A stretch of DNA of 64,000 nucleotides, taken from NCBI RefSeq assembly GCF_947503705.1, contig NZ_CANNES010000001.1:620001-684000 (forward strand), written 5' to 3'. Positions 46,537-54,781 of the stretch are shown here, one piece after another. Each line of letters begins with the position of its first letter. Within the stretch, counting starts at the first letter, position 1. Made by a program: the position numbers and the translations under genes. Below the pieces are notes generated by a model that worked only from the letters and a program-made list of their open reading frames with translations, had not been told where the DNA came from and did not search any database. The stretch is from an uncultured Tateyamaria sp. (GTDB lineage: Bacteria > Pseudomonadota > Alphaproteobacteria > Rhodobacterales > Rhodobacteraceae).

Positions 46537-47879
46537 AAGACTCAAACTTCCTCAAAGAGCGTAACGGGCGGCTGATGTGGCACCCGATGACCTCGCCGCA
46601 AGACAGTGTCGAGAATCCGCCCAAGATCATCACCGAATCGCGCGGCGTCACCATCACCGACATCGACGGCCATACCGTCGTTGATGCAGTGGGTGGTCTG
46701 TGGAACGTCAATCTGGGCTACGATTGCGCCCCGGTGAAGGCCGCGATTTCGGCACAGCTCGACCGCCTGCCCTATTACTCGACCTTTCGAGGCAGTTCCA
46801 ATGACGCCGCGATTGAGCTGTCTTATGAGTTGACCGATTTCTTTGCCCCGGATGGGATGGAGCGGGCATTTTTTACCTCGGGTGGATCGGATTCGGTGGA
46901 AACCGCTCTGCGCCTTGCCCGCCAGTATCACAAGCTGCGCGGCGAACCGGCCCGGACCAAGTTCCTGAGCCTCAAGAAGGGCTATCACGGCACGCACTTT
47001 GGTGGTGCCAGCGTCAACGGCAACGCCAACTTCCGCACGGCCTATGAGCCCCTGATGCCCGGCTGTTTCCACATTCCGGCGCCCTATACCTATCGCAATC
47101 CTTTCAACGAAAGTGACCCCGCCAAGCTGGCGCAACTTTGTGTTGCAGCACTGGAGGATGAGATTGCCTTTCAAGGCGCAGGCACCATTGCCGCCATGAT
47201 CATGGAACCGATTTTGGGCGCGGGCGGTGTTATCCCGCCGCATCCGACCTTTGCGCCTATGGTCCGCGACATCTGTGACCGACACGGTATTCTGCTGATC
47301 ACGGACGAGGTTATCACAGCCTATGGACGCACGGGCGCGTGGTCTGGTGCTCGGCTTTGGGGCATTCAACCTGACATGATGTGTACCGCCAAGGCGATCA
47401 CCAATGGCTATTTTCCCTTTGGTGCGCTGATGCTGGGCCCAAAGATGGTTGAGGTGTTCGAGGACAACCCAAGCGCAAAGATCGGCCATGGTTATACCTA
47501 TTCCGGCCACCCTGTCGGGGCGGCGGCGGCCCTGGCCTGTCTGGCGGAAACCAAGCGCCTGAACGTGGTCGGGAATGCGGCGGCCAGAGGCACGCAGCTG
47601 TATCAGGGGTGCCTCGCCTTGCAGGAAAAATACGCGATCATCGGCGATGTCCGGGGTGGCCATGGCCTGATGACGGCGATTGAAATGGTCAGTGACCGCG
47701 TCACCAAAGCCCCCATCGACGGGGCCACAGCCGCCACGATCCAAGAGGTGGCGTATCAGAACGGCACCATGATCCGGGTATCTGGCGCGAACCTGATACT
47801 GTCGCCTCCTTTGGTGCTGACGGAACAGGATGCGTCCACGATCCTGGCAGCACTGGATGCGGGATTCGCGGCGGTGTGA
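46533..47879 (+). CDS. Class III (omega) aminotransferase
   Basis: A 448-residue PLP enzyme. Motifs: F-T-S-G-G-S-D-S-V-E-T-A near residue 109, Y-H-G-T-H near 151, D-E-V-I near 265 and the Schiff-base Lys in C-T-A-K-A-I-T-N-G near 294. It resembles beta-alanine/taurine/putrescine-pyruvate transaminases. Overlap with the IclR gene suggests one operon, and the neighbouring TctABC might import its amine or keto acid. Exact substrate unknown; ATG 46533 chosen. Confidence 0.87.
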   Translation: MKDSNFLKERNGRLMWHPMTSPQDSVENPPKIITESRGVTITDIDGHTVVDAVGGLWNVNLGYDCAPVKAAISAQLDRLPYYSTFRGSSNDAAIELSYELTDFFAPDGMERAFFTSGGSDSVETALRLARQYHKLRGEPARTKFLSLKKGYHGTHFGGASVNGNANFRTAYEPLMPGCFHIPAPYTYRNPFNESDPAKLAQLCVAALEDEIAFQGAGTIAAMIMEPILGAGGVIPPHPTFAPMVRDICDRHGILLITDEVITAYGRTGAWSGARLWGIQPDMMCTAKAITNGYFPFGALMLGPKMVEVFEDNPSAKIGHGYTYSGHPVGAAAALACLAETKRLNVVGNAAARGTQLYQGCLALQEKYAIIGDVRGGHGLMTAIEMVSDRVTKAPIDGATAATIQEVAYQNGTMIRVSGANLILSPPLVLTEQDASTILAALDAGFAAV

Positions 47880-48256
47880 GCCGACATCATTCCCCTGACG
47901 GTGCTTTCCAAGGCTCTGCCCATTAAATTCCGGTCACAAATTAAGCATCTTCTGCGTCGCAGCAATTTTTTCTGCAAATGCACCAAAAGGAGTTTGATCG
48001 AACGAGGACTTCGGGGAAATATCGAACTGTGGCAAAGCCGCCTGTCTGGCCCAGAAGGACCGGCTGGATACGTGAAGAGCAACGCCGCTTGGTTGTACAT
48101 GCACCTCCTCCCGCGTGTTTCAACCGAGCGGCGTTTGTTCGTTTTGCCGCTCTCTCCCCACGTTTGAACGCTTGGCTGGCACAACATGATCACTTGCAGA
48201 TCAGGGCCGTGCCGTGACAATGGGGGTCGCGCGTTAAATGGGACAAGAGGTGACAC
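47880..48256. other. 377-bp intergenic region without supported gene
   Basis: Several short ORFs exist in both strands but none shows a family motif, a good ribosome site or sensible composition; the Pro/Arg-rich translations look spurious. A small CTGC-GTC-GCAG hairpin followed by TTTTTT near 47955-47975 might be a weak terminator for the aminotransferase. No repeat or RNA gene is recognised. Confidence 0.5.
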
Positions 48257-49588
48257 GTGGAGTTTGATCTGGCCAGCCAGCCCGAGATTGTACAGACCGC
48301 CGTGGGATTTGCCCTACAAGGGTGGGAGATCGCAAAGTCCTGGCTGTTAAGCCCGGCGGCCTGGTCCCAGTTTGGGCTGCTGATCGTGGCCTATGTTCTG
48401 GCAATTTTGGCCACCCGGCGTCTCAGCCCTGTCCTGGCCCGGTTGCTGGACCCTGGCGAAAGCGACGGAATGATCGCGCAGGCCCGACGGTTCGTCGCGC
48501 AATTCCTGCCCCTGGTGATGCCACTGATGGCCTATGTTTTGACAGGGATTGGTGAAAGCGTCGTCCGCTCCATCTTTGATAGCGGCGCGGTCATCGCATT
48601 TGGCAAGCGCGTGTTCCTGTTTTTGGCGGTGCGGGCGCTGGTGCGGGACATCCTCACCGATCCATTCCTCAAACTTCTGGGCCGTTACGCGATCCTGCCG
48701 GTGGCCGCGCTCTACACGCTGAACCTTTTGGGTGTCGCAGCAGCGCAATTGGAAGCGACCGTTGTGCCGCTGGGCAATCTGTCGTTCAACTTGCTGTGGA
48801 TGTTGCAATTCATTGTGGTTGCCGGCGTGATTTTCTGGCTGGGCAAATGGTCCAACAGCCAGTCCACCGACTTCATCCAAAAGCAGGCAGAGATGCGCCC
48901 CTCCTTGCGCCAATTGGTGGCCAAGGCTGTTGAATTTCTGATCTTTGGCATCGCCTTTCTGGTGTTGATGAACATCATGGGGATCAACCTGTCGGCCTTG
49001 GCCGTGCTGGGGGGCGCCATTGGTGTGGGTCTTGGTTTTGGCCTGCAAAAGATCGCGTCGAACTTTATCTCGGGCGTGATCCTGCTGGTCGAAGGGCAGG
49101 CGACAGTGGGCGATTATGTCGAGCTGGATGGGGGTGAGGCCGGGATTATCGTCAAGATGACGGCGCGCGCCGCTATTCTGGAAACCTATGACGGCCGCTG
49201 GATCGTTGTACCGAACGAGGATTTCATAACCACCCGGGTGGTCAACTACTCTGATTCCGGCTCTGCCAACCGCTACGAGGCCCCTTTTTCTGTCAGTTAT
49301 GATACCGACATCAACACCGTTCCGGCAATCATCGAGGCAGCAGTGGCCAAGCATCCCGAGGTACTGGATGCCCCCTATCCGCCCGATTGCGAGTTGCGGG
49401 GCTTTGGCGACAGCGGCATTGATTTCGCGGTGGAGTTCTGGGTGAACGGCATCGACGATGGCCCGAACAAATATACGTCTGATGTGTTGTTCCTGATTTG
49501 GAATGCGCTGAAGGACAATGGCATCACGATCCCCTATCCGCATCGCACGGTTGAGTTGACCGGTGAACTGCGCACGCGGTCCGAGTGA
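48257..49588 (+). CDS. Mechanosensitive channel (MscS family)
   Basis: A 443-residue membrane protein with several helices in the first 210 residues and the MscS core after that: a pore helix rich in Gly and Ala (A-V-L-G-G-A-I-G-V-G-L-G-F-G-L-Q near residue 254), then the beta domain with G-D-Y-V-E-L-D and W-I-V-V-P-N. It would release solutes on osmotic downshift. GTG 48257 has AGAGG 6 nt upstream. It overlaps the flavoprotein gene through GTGA. Confidence 0.88.
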   Translation: MEFDLASQPEIVQTAVGFALQGWEIAKSWLLSPAAWSQFGLLIVAYVLAILATRRLSPVLARLLDPGESDGMIAQARRFVAQFLPLVMPLMAYVLTGIGESVVRSIFDSGAVIAFGKRVFLFLAVRALVRDILTDPFLKLLGRYAILPVAALYTLNLLGVAAAQLEATVVPLGNLSFNLLWMLQFIVVAGVIFWLGKWSNSQSTDFIQKQAEMRPSLRQLVAKAVEFLIFGIAFLVLMNIMGINLSALAVLGGAIGVGLGFGLQKIASNFISGVILLVEGQATVGDYVELDGGEAGIIVKMTARAAILETYDGRWIVVPNEDFITTRVVNYSDSGSANRYEAPFSVSYDTDINTVPAIIEAAVAKHPEVLDAPYPPDCELRGFGDSGIDFAVEFWVNGIDDGPNKYTSDVLFLIWNALKDNGITIPYPHRTVELTGELRTRSE

Positions 49589-50763
49589 AGACGGTCGCCG
49601 TCATCGGAGGCGGCCCTGCTGGTCTGGCAGCGGCCGAGGTCATGGCCGAAGCCGGGTTGTCCGTAACTGTCTATGACGCAAAGCCGTCGGTGGCTCGCAA
49701 GTTCCTGATGGCCGGGAAATCTGGCCTGAACCTGACCCATGACACGCCATTGGAAGGGCTTTTGCGCGCCTATGCCGAGCGGGCAGAGTGGTTGCGCCCC
49801 GCCGTGGCCGGTTTCGACAGCGCCGCGATTGTTGCGTGGGCCGAAGGGTTGGGCCAGCAGATGTTTACAGGCACGACAGCCCGGGTCTTTCCCAAGGCGA
49901 TGAAGGCGTCGCCATTGCTCCGCGCCTGGCTGGCCCGATTAGACGGGCTAGGGGTTGTACGGCAGACGCGCTGGCGGTGGACCGGTTGGGAGGGTGGTCA
50001 ACTGTGCTTTGACACAATAGATGGCGAACAAAGGGTTGCCGCCGATGCGGTTGTTCTGGCCATGGGTGGGGCCAGTTGGGCGCGATTGGGCTCGGACGGG
50101 GCTTGGGCCAGGGTCCTGGCAGAGCATGCGGGGCCAATGGCCCCCTTTGCGCCGTCCAATGCGGCCCTTGCGGTGGATTGGTCAGCGCATATGGCGACCC
50201 ATTTGGGTAAACCGGTCAAAGGTGTTGCCTGGCACGCCGGTGCATTTCAGTCGCGCGGCGAGGCGGTCTTGTCCGCCCAAGGGCTGGAGGGTGGCGGTAT
50301 CTACTCGGTATCACGAGGTGTCCGCGAGGGGGCGAACCTGCGCGTTGATCTGCTTGCTGATCTGAGTGCGGGCGACGTAATCAATCGCCTTTCCAAGCCG
50401 CGCGGCAAGGCCAGCCAAGCCAATCATCTGCGCAAAGTGCTCAAGCTCGACCCGGTAAAGCTGGCGCTTTTGAACGAATGGGCGCGTCCCCTGCCACCGG
50501 ATGCAGCGGCGTTGGCGAAAGTCATCAAGGGGCTGCCAGTGCGCCACGCGGGTCTGCGCCCGATGGACGAGGCAATCTCGACTGCCGGGGGCGTGCCACC
50601 CGAGGCGGTGGATGCAGGCCTGATGTTGCGGGCATTGCCCGGGGTCTTCTGCGCTGGCGAAATGCTGGATTGGGAAGCGCCGACAGGAGGCTATTTGCTA
50701 ACCGCCTGTTTGGCCACTGGTCGGCATGCCGGACGAAGCGTAGTGTCGTATCTGACGGCCTAG
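49585..50763 (+). CDS. FAD-dependent oxidoreductase (HI0933/BaiN-like flavoprotein)
   Basis: A 392-residue flavoprotein with an N-terminal Rossmann dinucleotide motif V-I-G-G-G-P-A-G-L-A-A and the family segment S-G-L-N-L-T-H-D near residue 50. A second nucleotide-binding element, L-A-M-G-G-A, lies near residue 155 and a C-terminal G-Y-L-L-T-A-C motif closes the FAD site. It resembles TIGR03862-type proteins of unknown substrate. GTG start overlaps the MscS stop; the end interlocks with the GST stop. Confidence 0.82.
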   Translation: MKTVAVIGGGPAGLAAAEVMAEAGLSVTVYDAKPSVARKFLMAGKSGLNLTHDTPLEGLLRAYAERAEWLRPAVAGFDSAAIVAWAEGLGQQMFTGTTARVFPKAMKASPLLRAWLARLDGLGVVRQTRWRWTGWEGGQLCFDTIDGEQRVAADAVVLAMGGASWARLGSDGAWARVLAEHAGPMAPFAPSNAALAVDWSAHMATHLGKPVKGVAWHAGAFQSRGEAVLSAQGLEGGGIYSVSRGVREGANLRVDLLADLSAGDVINRLSKPRGKASQANHLRKVLKLDPVKLALLNEWARPLPPDAAALAKVIKGLPVRHAGLRPMDEAISTAGGVPPEAVDAGLMLRALPGVFCAGEMLDWEAPTGGYLLTACLATGRHAGRSVVSYLTA

Positions 50764-51347
50764 CGGGCGGCAGCGGCGCGAAAGGCCGGACGCGCGCGCA
50801 AGCGTTTGGAATAGGCCTTGAGCGGATCGGGCAGGGCGGGGAACCCCGCGCCAAAGGCCCAGCCAAGGCAATGCACTGCCAAAAGATCGGGGACAGAAAT
50901 CGCGTCGCCCATCAAGAATTCCTGATCCCCTAGCCGTTTGGTCAAACCTTCGGCGTTTCTGGCAAATTCCTTGTGCAAGGCCGGAATGATGTCAGGCACC
51001 CGCATCGCTTCGGGCAGGGCAAAGCTGTGTTTGGCAGCCGTCCACAACAGCGCATCCATCTCGTCGACCAACCAAAGGGTCATGGCATCCTGTTGGGCCC
51101 TGGCGGGGGTGCCCGCAGGCGCAGTCAAAGCGCCGTGTTTGTCGGCTAGATAGGTCATGATGGCGACGCTGTCGGTCAACACATCGTCGCCATCCACAAG
51201 TGCGGGGATCTTACCCAACGGATTGTATTTTCGTGCTTCGTCTGAGCGGGGGGCGGCGGCAATGAGGTCATAATCTTGCCCCAGCTCTTCGAGCATCCAG
51301 AGCACCCGAAAGGCGCGACTTTTGACGGTTCCGATGGCGCGATACAT
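50760..51347 (-). CDS. Glutathione S-transferase family protein
   Basis: A 195-residue protein with thioredoxin-like N-terminus (M-Y-R-A-I-G-T-V-K-S-R-A-F-R-V-L-W-M-L-E-E-L), the Y-N-P-L-G-K-I-P-A-L loop and D-S-V-A-I-M-T-Y-L, then a helical C-terminal domain. ATG 51347 is used; the in-frame opening to 51440 adds a Cys-rich leader with no support. Substrate unknown. Confidence 0.86.
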   Translation of the reverse strand: MYRAIGTVKSRAFRVLWMLEELGQDYDLIAAAPRSDEARKYNPLGKIPALVDGDDVLTDSVAIMTYLADKHGALTAPAGTPARAQQDAMTLWLVDEMDALLWTAAKHSFALPEAMRVPDIIPALHKEFARNAEGLTKRLGDQEFLMGDAISVPDLLAVHCLGWAFGAGFPALPDPLKAYSKRLRARPAFRAAAAR

Positions 51348-51497
51348 AGGGCTCTCCGATCTGCGATAGAGCCAAGATTGCATCCAAAAGCGGAGTGCAC
51401 AACGGCAATACGCGTGTGATGCGATCGTGTATCCTGTCAAAAACTGTCACTACTCCAAGCCATCCTGCAGATGCTCAATCAAGAAGGAGGTTCGGAA

Positions 51498-51929
51498 ATG
51501 TCAAAGACTGGTTCGTGCGTCTGCGGCGCGGTGCGCCTGACCGTTACATCCCCCGTCGAAGAGACGGGTGCCTGCCACTGTGGGATGTGCCGGAAGTGGT
51601 CGGGGGGCGTTTTTCTGGGCGTGCGTGTGCCTGCGGGCGGCTTGGAAATCACAGGTGAGGACGCGATGCGCGTCTATACCTCGTCGCCCTGGGCGGAGCG
51701 GGCGTTTTGCAGCAATTGCGGTAGCAGCCTGTTTTATCGCGTGACGGCCCAGGGCCCGATGCAGGGTGAGGTTCACATTGGGTTGGGTGTACTGGACAAG
51801 GCGGATGGCGTGCCGTTGACGGGCGAGCTCTATTCGGATCTTAAGCCGGATGGCTACAGCTTTGCCCAAGAGACTCATAAGATGACCGCTGCCGAGGTCG
51901 AGGCGATGTTCGCCGCCCCACCGACGTGA
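51498..51929 (+). CDS. GFA-family zinc protein (glutathione-dependent formaldehyde-activating fold)
   Basis: A 143-residue zinc-binding protein. Cys residues lie in G-S-C-V-C-G-A-V, C-H-C-G-M-C-R-K-W-S-G-G and F-C-S-N-C-G-S-S-L-F, the classic GFA metal sites. True Gfa accelerates formation of S-hydroxymethylglutathione, but most homologues have no proved role. AAGGAGG at 51484-51490 precedes ATG 51498. Confidence 0.87.
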   Translation: MSKTGSCVCGAVRLTVTSPVEETGACHCGMCRKWSGGVFLGVRVPAGGLEITGEDAMRVYTSSPWAERAFCSNCGSSLFYRVTAQGPMQGEVHIGLGVLDKADGVPLTGELYSDLKPDGYSFAQETHKMTAAEVEAMFAAPPT

Positions 51930-51971
51930 TCCAAAGGACGCGCATGCGCGCGACACCATTTTTTGTTTTAG

Positions 51972-52014
51972 TGAGGCTCCGCCCCCGGCCTTCGACCTCC
52001 CCCGGGAGTATTTG
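51972..52014. repeat. GC-rich intergenic repeat fragment interrupted by the mobile element
   Basis: Left part reads TGAGGCTCCGCCCCCGGCC, a spacer and CCCCCGGGAGTATTTG; the continuation TGGAACAATGAAG is found at 55681-55693, on the far side of the mobile element. Joined, they resemble a dispersed Rhodobacteraceae intergenic motif that I know only as a pattern. AGTATTTG at 52007-52014 is the left copy of the target duplication. Confidence 0.6.
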
Positions 52015-52039
52015 CGGCCTTATGTATCAAACGCACCAA
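52015..52039 (+). repeat. Left terminal inverted repeat
   Basis: Exact 25-bp reverse complement of 55648-55672. It starts CGGCCTTATGTATCAAACGC and is preceded by the duplication AGTATTTG. Similarity stops at position 52040. Confidence 0.92.
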
Positions 52040-52083
52040 TAATCTACCTGAACAATTGGCCCGCGCGAATCCATAATGCGGGG

Positions 52084-52470
52084 ATGCAAGACAAATCAAT
52101 TAATGGCGCATTACTGGCACTTCGGAAACAGATCATACGGCGCGATCTGGACGGTCTGGCGCATGTGGAAGCGTTGCTGGTGATGCGTGGCGTGGATATG
52201 CCCCGCGTAATGCCAGCTAGGCGCGCCTGTGCAGCGGGTCAGGGGCAATCGCGCGCAATGGTGTTGGACGCACTCAGGGATGGCCCTAAGCTGCGTAAGG
52301 ACATTGTGAGGCATGTTGCCAGCCGTAGGCCAGAGATACCGCCAGACGTGGCCTATGCGCGCGTAGATCGAGTGCTTTGGAAAATGCGCAAGGTAGGGCT
52401 GATTGATAGGGGCTTTGGGCCAGATGGGTGTTTGTGGAAGCTGGCCCCGAAGGGCCAGCAAAACACTTAG
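52084..52470 (+). CDS. Passenger gene: possible winged-helix protein
   Basis: A 128-residue basic protein not recognised by family. The C-terminal half (about residues 58-120) looks like a winged helix: a helix D-A-L-R-D-G-P, then L-R-K-D-I-V-R-H-V-A, a helix R-V-D-R-V-L-W-K-M-R-K-V-G-L-I-D-R-G and a wing G-C-L-W-K-L. It could regulate the element. ATG 52084 lies 45 nt inside the left repeat; the opening to 52012 would start inside the repeat. It converges on the Bro-N gene with a 4-nt overlap. Confidence 0.6.
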   Translation: MQDKSINGALLALRKQIIRRDLDGLAHVEALLVMRGVDMPRVMPARRACAAGQGQSRAMVLDALRDGPKLRKDIVRHVASRRPEIPPDVAYARVDRVLWKMRKVGLIDRGFGPDGCLWKLAPKGQQNT

Positions 52471-53222
52471 GCTGCGTCGGGCTTGGGGAGAAGCTGCGGA
52501 AGGTATGGAAGTGCAGCCGGGTCGCGCGTGTTGAAGTATTCCGGAGCGTGCTCCGGTATCCAGACATCGTCGACATATTCTAGAAACAGCGGAAGCATAG
52601 AGCGCGGATACATGCGCGCATCACCCTCCCACTCATCGGTCTTGTGTGGGTAGTATTGATAATCAGCGCAAACAGTTGGATGGAATTCATCCAGCCAAGC
52701 TGCAAATCGACGCCCTACACTCACATCTGGGCGGTTCTGCTTACCGTTTGGCGCACGATCCGCCATTGTGTGGCCCACCATCTCCAAACGCCCCCATAGA
52801 CGATAAACGAGCTCGTTAATAACTGAGAAGTGAGAAGATGGAACACGATCCCAGTTTGCATTAAACCTTTTGATAAATGCTGGGACCTTGCCGCCATACG
52901 ATCCAGTCTTACGGATGGAGGGGAGGACTTCGCTCGTGACCCACTTCTTAAACCGCTTTGCTTGCGGTTTGGATGAACCCAAAATCGCAGAATAGAGACC
53001 TGACTCGTTGATGATGCGCACTCGTTGACGGCCACCAGGGGTATCGATTGTAGCGACCCCCTTCTCATCGTCGTCCAATCGACTAGCTAGATCAGATGTA
53101 TTCTTAACACCGATCTTGCGCGCCACGTCTGACAGGACAAACCAAGGCTCTCCACTTCTGTCAAAAACTCGGAAGTCAGTTTCATCTTCCTCGTAATGAA
53201 ACACCTGCATTGAAAGCTGCAT
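52467..53222 (-). CDS. Passenger gene: Bro-N domain antirepressor-like protein
   Basis: A 251-residue protein. Bro-N (antirepressor) domain at about residues 3-108: V-F-H-Y-E-E-D, E-P-W-F-V-L-S-D-V-A-R-K-I-G, T-P-G-G-R-Q-R-V-R-I-I-N-E-S-G-L-Y and K-W-V-T-S-E-V-L-P-S-I-R. The C-terminal 140 residues are of unknown fold. Bro-N proteins are common in phages and viruses and bind DNA. The start is unclear: ATG 53222 lacks a good ribosome site, GTG 53261 is possible, and the best site precedes an ATG in another frame at 53278. Confidence 0.78.
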   Translation of the reverse strand: MQLSMQVFHYEEDETDFRVFDRSGEPWFVLSDVARKIGVKNTSDLASRLDDDEKGVATIDTPGGRQRVRIINESGLYSAILGSSKPQAKRFKKWVTSEVLPSIRKTGSYGGKVPAFIKRFNANWDRVPSSHFSVINELVYRLWGRLEMVGHTMADRAPNGKQNRPDVSVGRRFAAWLDEFHPTVCADYQYYPHKTDEWEGDARMYPRSMLPLFLEYVDDVWIPEHAPEYFNTRDPAALPYLPQLLPKPDAA

Positions 53223-53355
53223 TGCAACGCGATTTGCAGCGTTGCGTTTTTCCGGCCCCACAGGCCCAAATTGCTCATGGCAACGTCCTTTCCGACGCTT
53301 TGCCGCAGCTTGTCCGCTTGACCAGCACCACAAAAAGGGTCTAGACCAAGGATAC

Positions 53356-53436
53356 AAATCAGTGGGAGGACGCGCTGCGGCGCTGATTTCAGATTTCTTG
53401 GGCCGGGACAAACTGTGGTAGGGCGTCCCGGTCCAA
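53356..53436 (-). other. Two tandem stem-loops upstream of the Bro-N gene
   Basis: First, AAATCAG (53356-53362) pairs with CTGATTT (53383-53389). Second, TTGGGCCGGGAC (53398-53409) pairs with GTCCCGGTCCAA (53425-53436) with one T-G pair and a 15-nt loop. Both lie in the noncoding stretch between the transposase and Bro-N genes, both on the minus strand. They may be a terminator-like barrier, a leader RNA or transposon-specific structure; no T-run follows, so a simple terminator is unlikely. Confidence 0.5.
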
Positions 53437-53504
53437 CCCACTAAATCAGCATATTAACCCTAGGTCACATCTGAGTCCACAGAAGTCGTGTTCTTTTTGT
53501 GTTC

Positions 53505-54467
53505 TCACGCCGCGCGCTGCCAATAACCTTTCCACTGCCGGGAAACAGGTGCAGCCATGGAATTGCTGACCACGATCTGCAGCAATGTGCCATTGTCAGT
53601 GCGGCGGTTGTCTTCGAGCCAAGCGGCATGATTGGCATATTGGTAAAGGTACTGCGGGCTAACGTGATGGTGCTGGCCCTGCACCATCCGGCGCAAGCGT
53701 GAGAAATAGCTTTCCACCATGTTCGTGTGCTTGCCGTGGTCGCTGTAAATCTCAGAGTGATTCACCCGCTCTACATCCCAGCCCGCGTGCAGCATATCCC
53801 AATGGCTGGCCTCGTCGGCTGACATGGTGGCCATGCGGTCCACGTTGTCATTGGCCAGCGCAACGCCTTCGGCCTCAGACTGCCCCACGAAAGGCAGCAC
53901 GCGGCCCTCACGCTCACGCATGGCGATAACAACGCGGCGCTTGCCTGTCTGGTGTTCTTTCTTGCGGCGGTCCACACGGTCTGCCTTGGCGTTCTCAGGG
54001 CGGATGTGACCGCCAAAGTATGCGCCATCAATCTCGACATGGCCGCTCAGCACTTCACCCGTCTGGACCTCTTGCGCCATCGCTTCGCGCAGCTTGTGGG
54101 CCAGCACAAAAGCGGTTTTGTATTGGCAATCCAGATCGCGGGAAAGCTGCACCATGGATACGCCCTTGGACGCGTTCACGATAATGCAGATCGCCGCCAG
54201 CAGGTCTACAAAGTCCATCTTGCGGCTGGCAAAGATCGTGCCGCTGGTCACGCTGAACTGGTGCGCGCAGGCCTTGCACTTGAATTTGCGGCGGGTGGTG
54301 ATCTTGTACGTCTCATCGTGACCACAGCACGGGCAGACAGCTTCGCCGTCCGTTTCGGGCCAGCGCATTTCGCAAAACGTCTGATACGCCGCGTCCTCGC
54401 CAGCCTTGTAAATCGAACGCAGGGAGAGCGTCCGAGATGCTGCTGAAAGGAGGAAGTGCTGGGCCAT
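53505..54467 (-). CDS. IS1595-family transposase
   Basis: A 320-residue transposase. A zinc ribbon is formed by C45-P-C-C48 and C64-K-A-C67. The DDE domain has V-E-I-D147-G-A-Y-F-G-G, a middle acidic A-D-E-A-S near residue 217, and H-T-N-M-V-E-S-Y-F-S-R-L-R-R with G-Q-H-H-H at 247-268. This layout is that of the ISXO2-like/IS1595 transposase. The frame is intact. It reads towards the Bro-N gene and its promoter is probably in the gap before the DUF6471 gene. Confidence 0.94.
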   Translation of the reverse strand: MAQHFLLSAASRTLSLRSIYKAGEDAAYQTFCEMRWPETDGEAVCPCCGHDETYKITTRRKFKCKACAHQFSVTSGTIFASRKMDFVDLLAAICIIVNASKGVSMVQLSRDLDCQYKTAFVLAHKLREAMAQEVQTGEVLSGHVEIDGAYFGGHIRPENAKADRVDRRKKEHQTGKRRVVIAMREREGRVLPFVGQSEAEGVALANDNVDRMATMSADEASHWDMLHAGWDVERVNHSEIYSDHGKHTNMVESYFSRLRRMVQGQHHHVSPQYLYQYANHAAWLEDNRRTDNGTLLQIVVSNSMAAPVSRQWKGYWQRAA

Positions 54468-54571
54468 TGTATCTACCGTGATTACCTATATCACACATAT
54501 AGTACGTATAGGTATGATTTACAATGGCAAATATCACATTTATAGTGCCTTTATCCAAAAAGAGGTACATC

Positions 54572-54781
54572 ATGCCGGATCAGACAGACTGGGAAGCCAA
54601 GGCAGCTAACATCTTGAAGGCGGAATTAAAGCGACAGGGCGTTACCTACGCTCGGCTTGCAGAGTTAATCGGTGACAAAGAACCCAATGTACGCAACAAG
54701 TTGAGTCGTGGTAAATTTTCAGCGGCGTATTTTTTGCAATGTCTGACGGCTATAGGAACGGAGCATTTGCACTTGGACTAA
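54572..54781 (+). CDS. Passenger gene: DUF6471 protein
   Basis: A 69-residue small protein matching DUF6471: W-E-A-K-A-A-N-I-L-K-A-E-L-K-R-Q-G, Y-A-R-L-A-E-L-I and R-G-K-F-S-A-A-Y-F-L-Q-C-L. The first helices resemble a Cro/C1-type helix-turn-helix, so a small DNA-binding regulator is plausible. ATG 54572 follows AGAGG at 54560. It is divergent from the transposase and overlaps the next gene by 43 nt, implying co-expression. Confidence 0.8.
   Translation: MPDQTDWEAKAANILKAELKRQGVTYARLAELIGDKEPNVRNKLSRGKFSAAYFLQCLTAIGTEHLHLD

Noticed and set aside
47901-48217. Small ORFs in the 47880-48256 gap
   Set aside because: Pro/Arg-rich translations without ribosome sites or conservation clues; treated as noise.
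53398-53436. Hairpin as an integron attC site
   Set aside because: No integrase gene, no core GTTRRRY at the ends; a plain stem-loop fits better.
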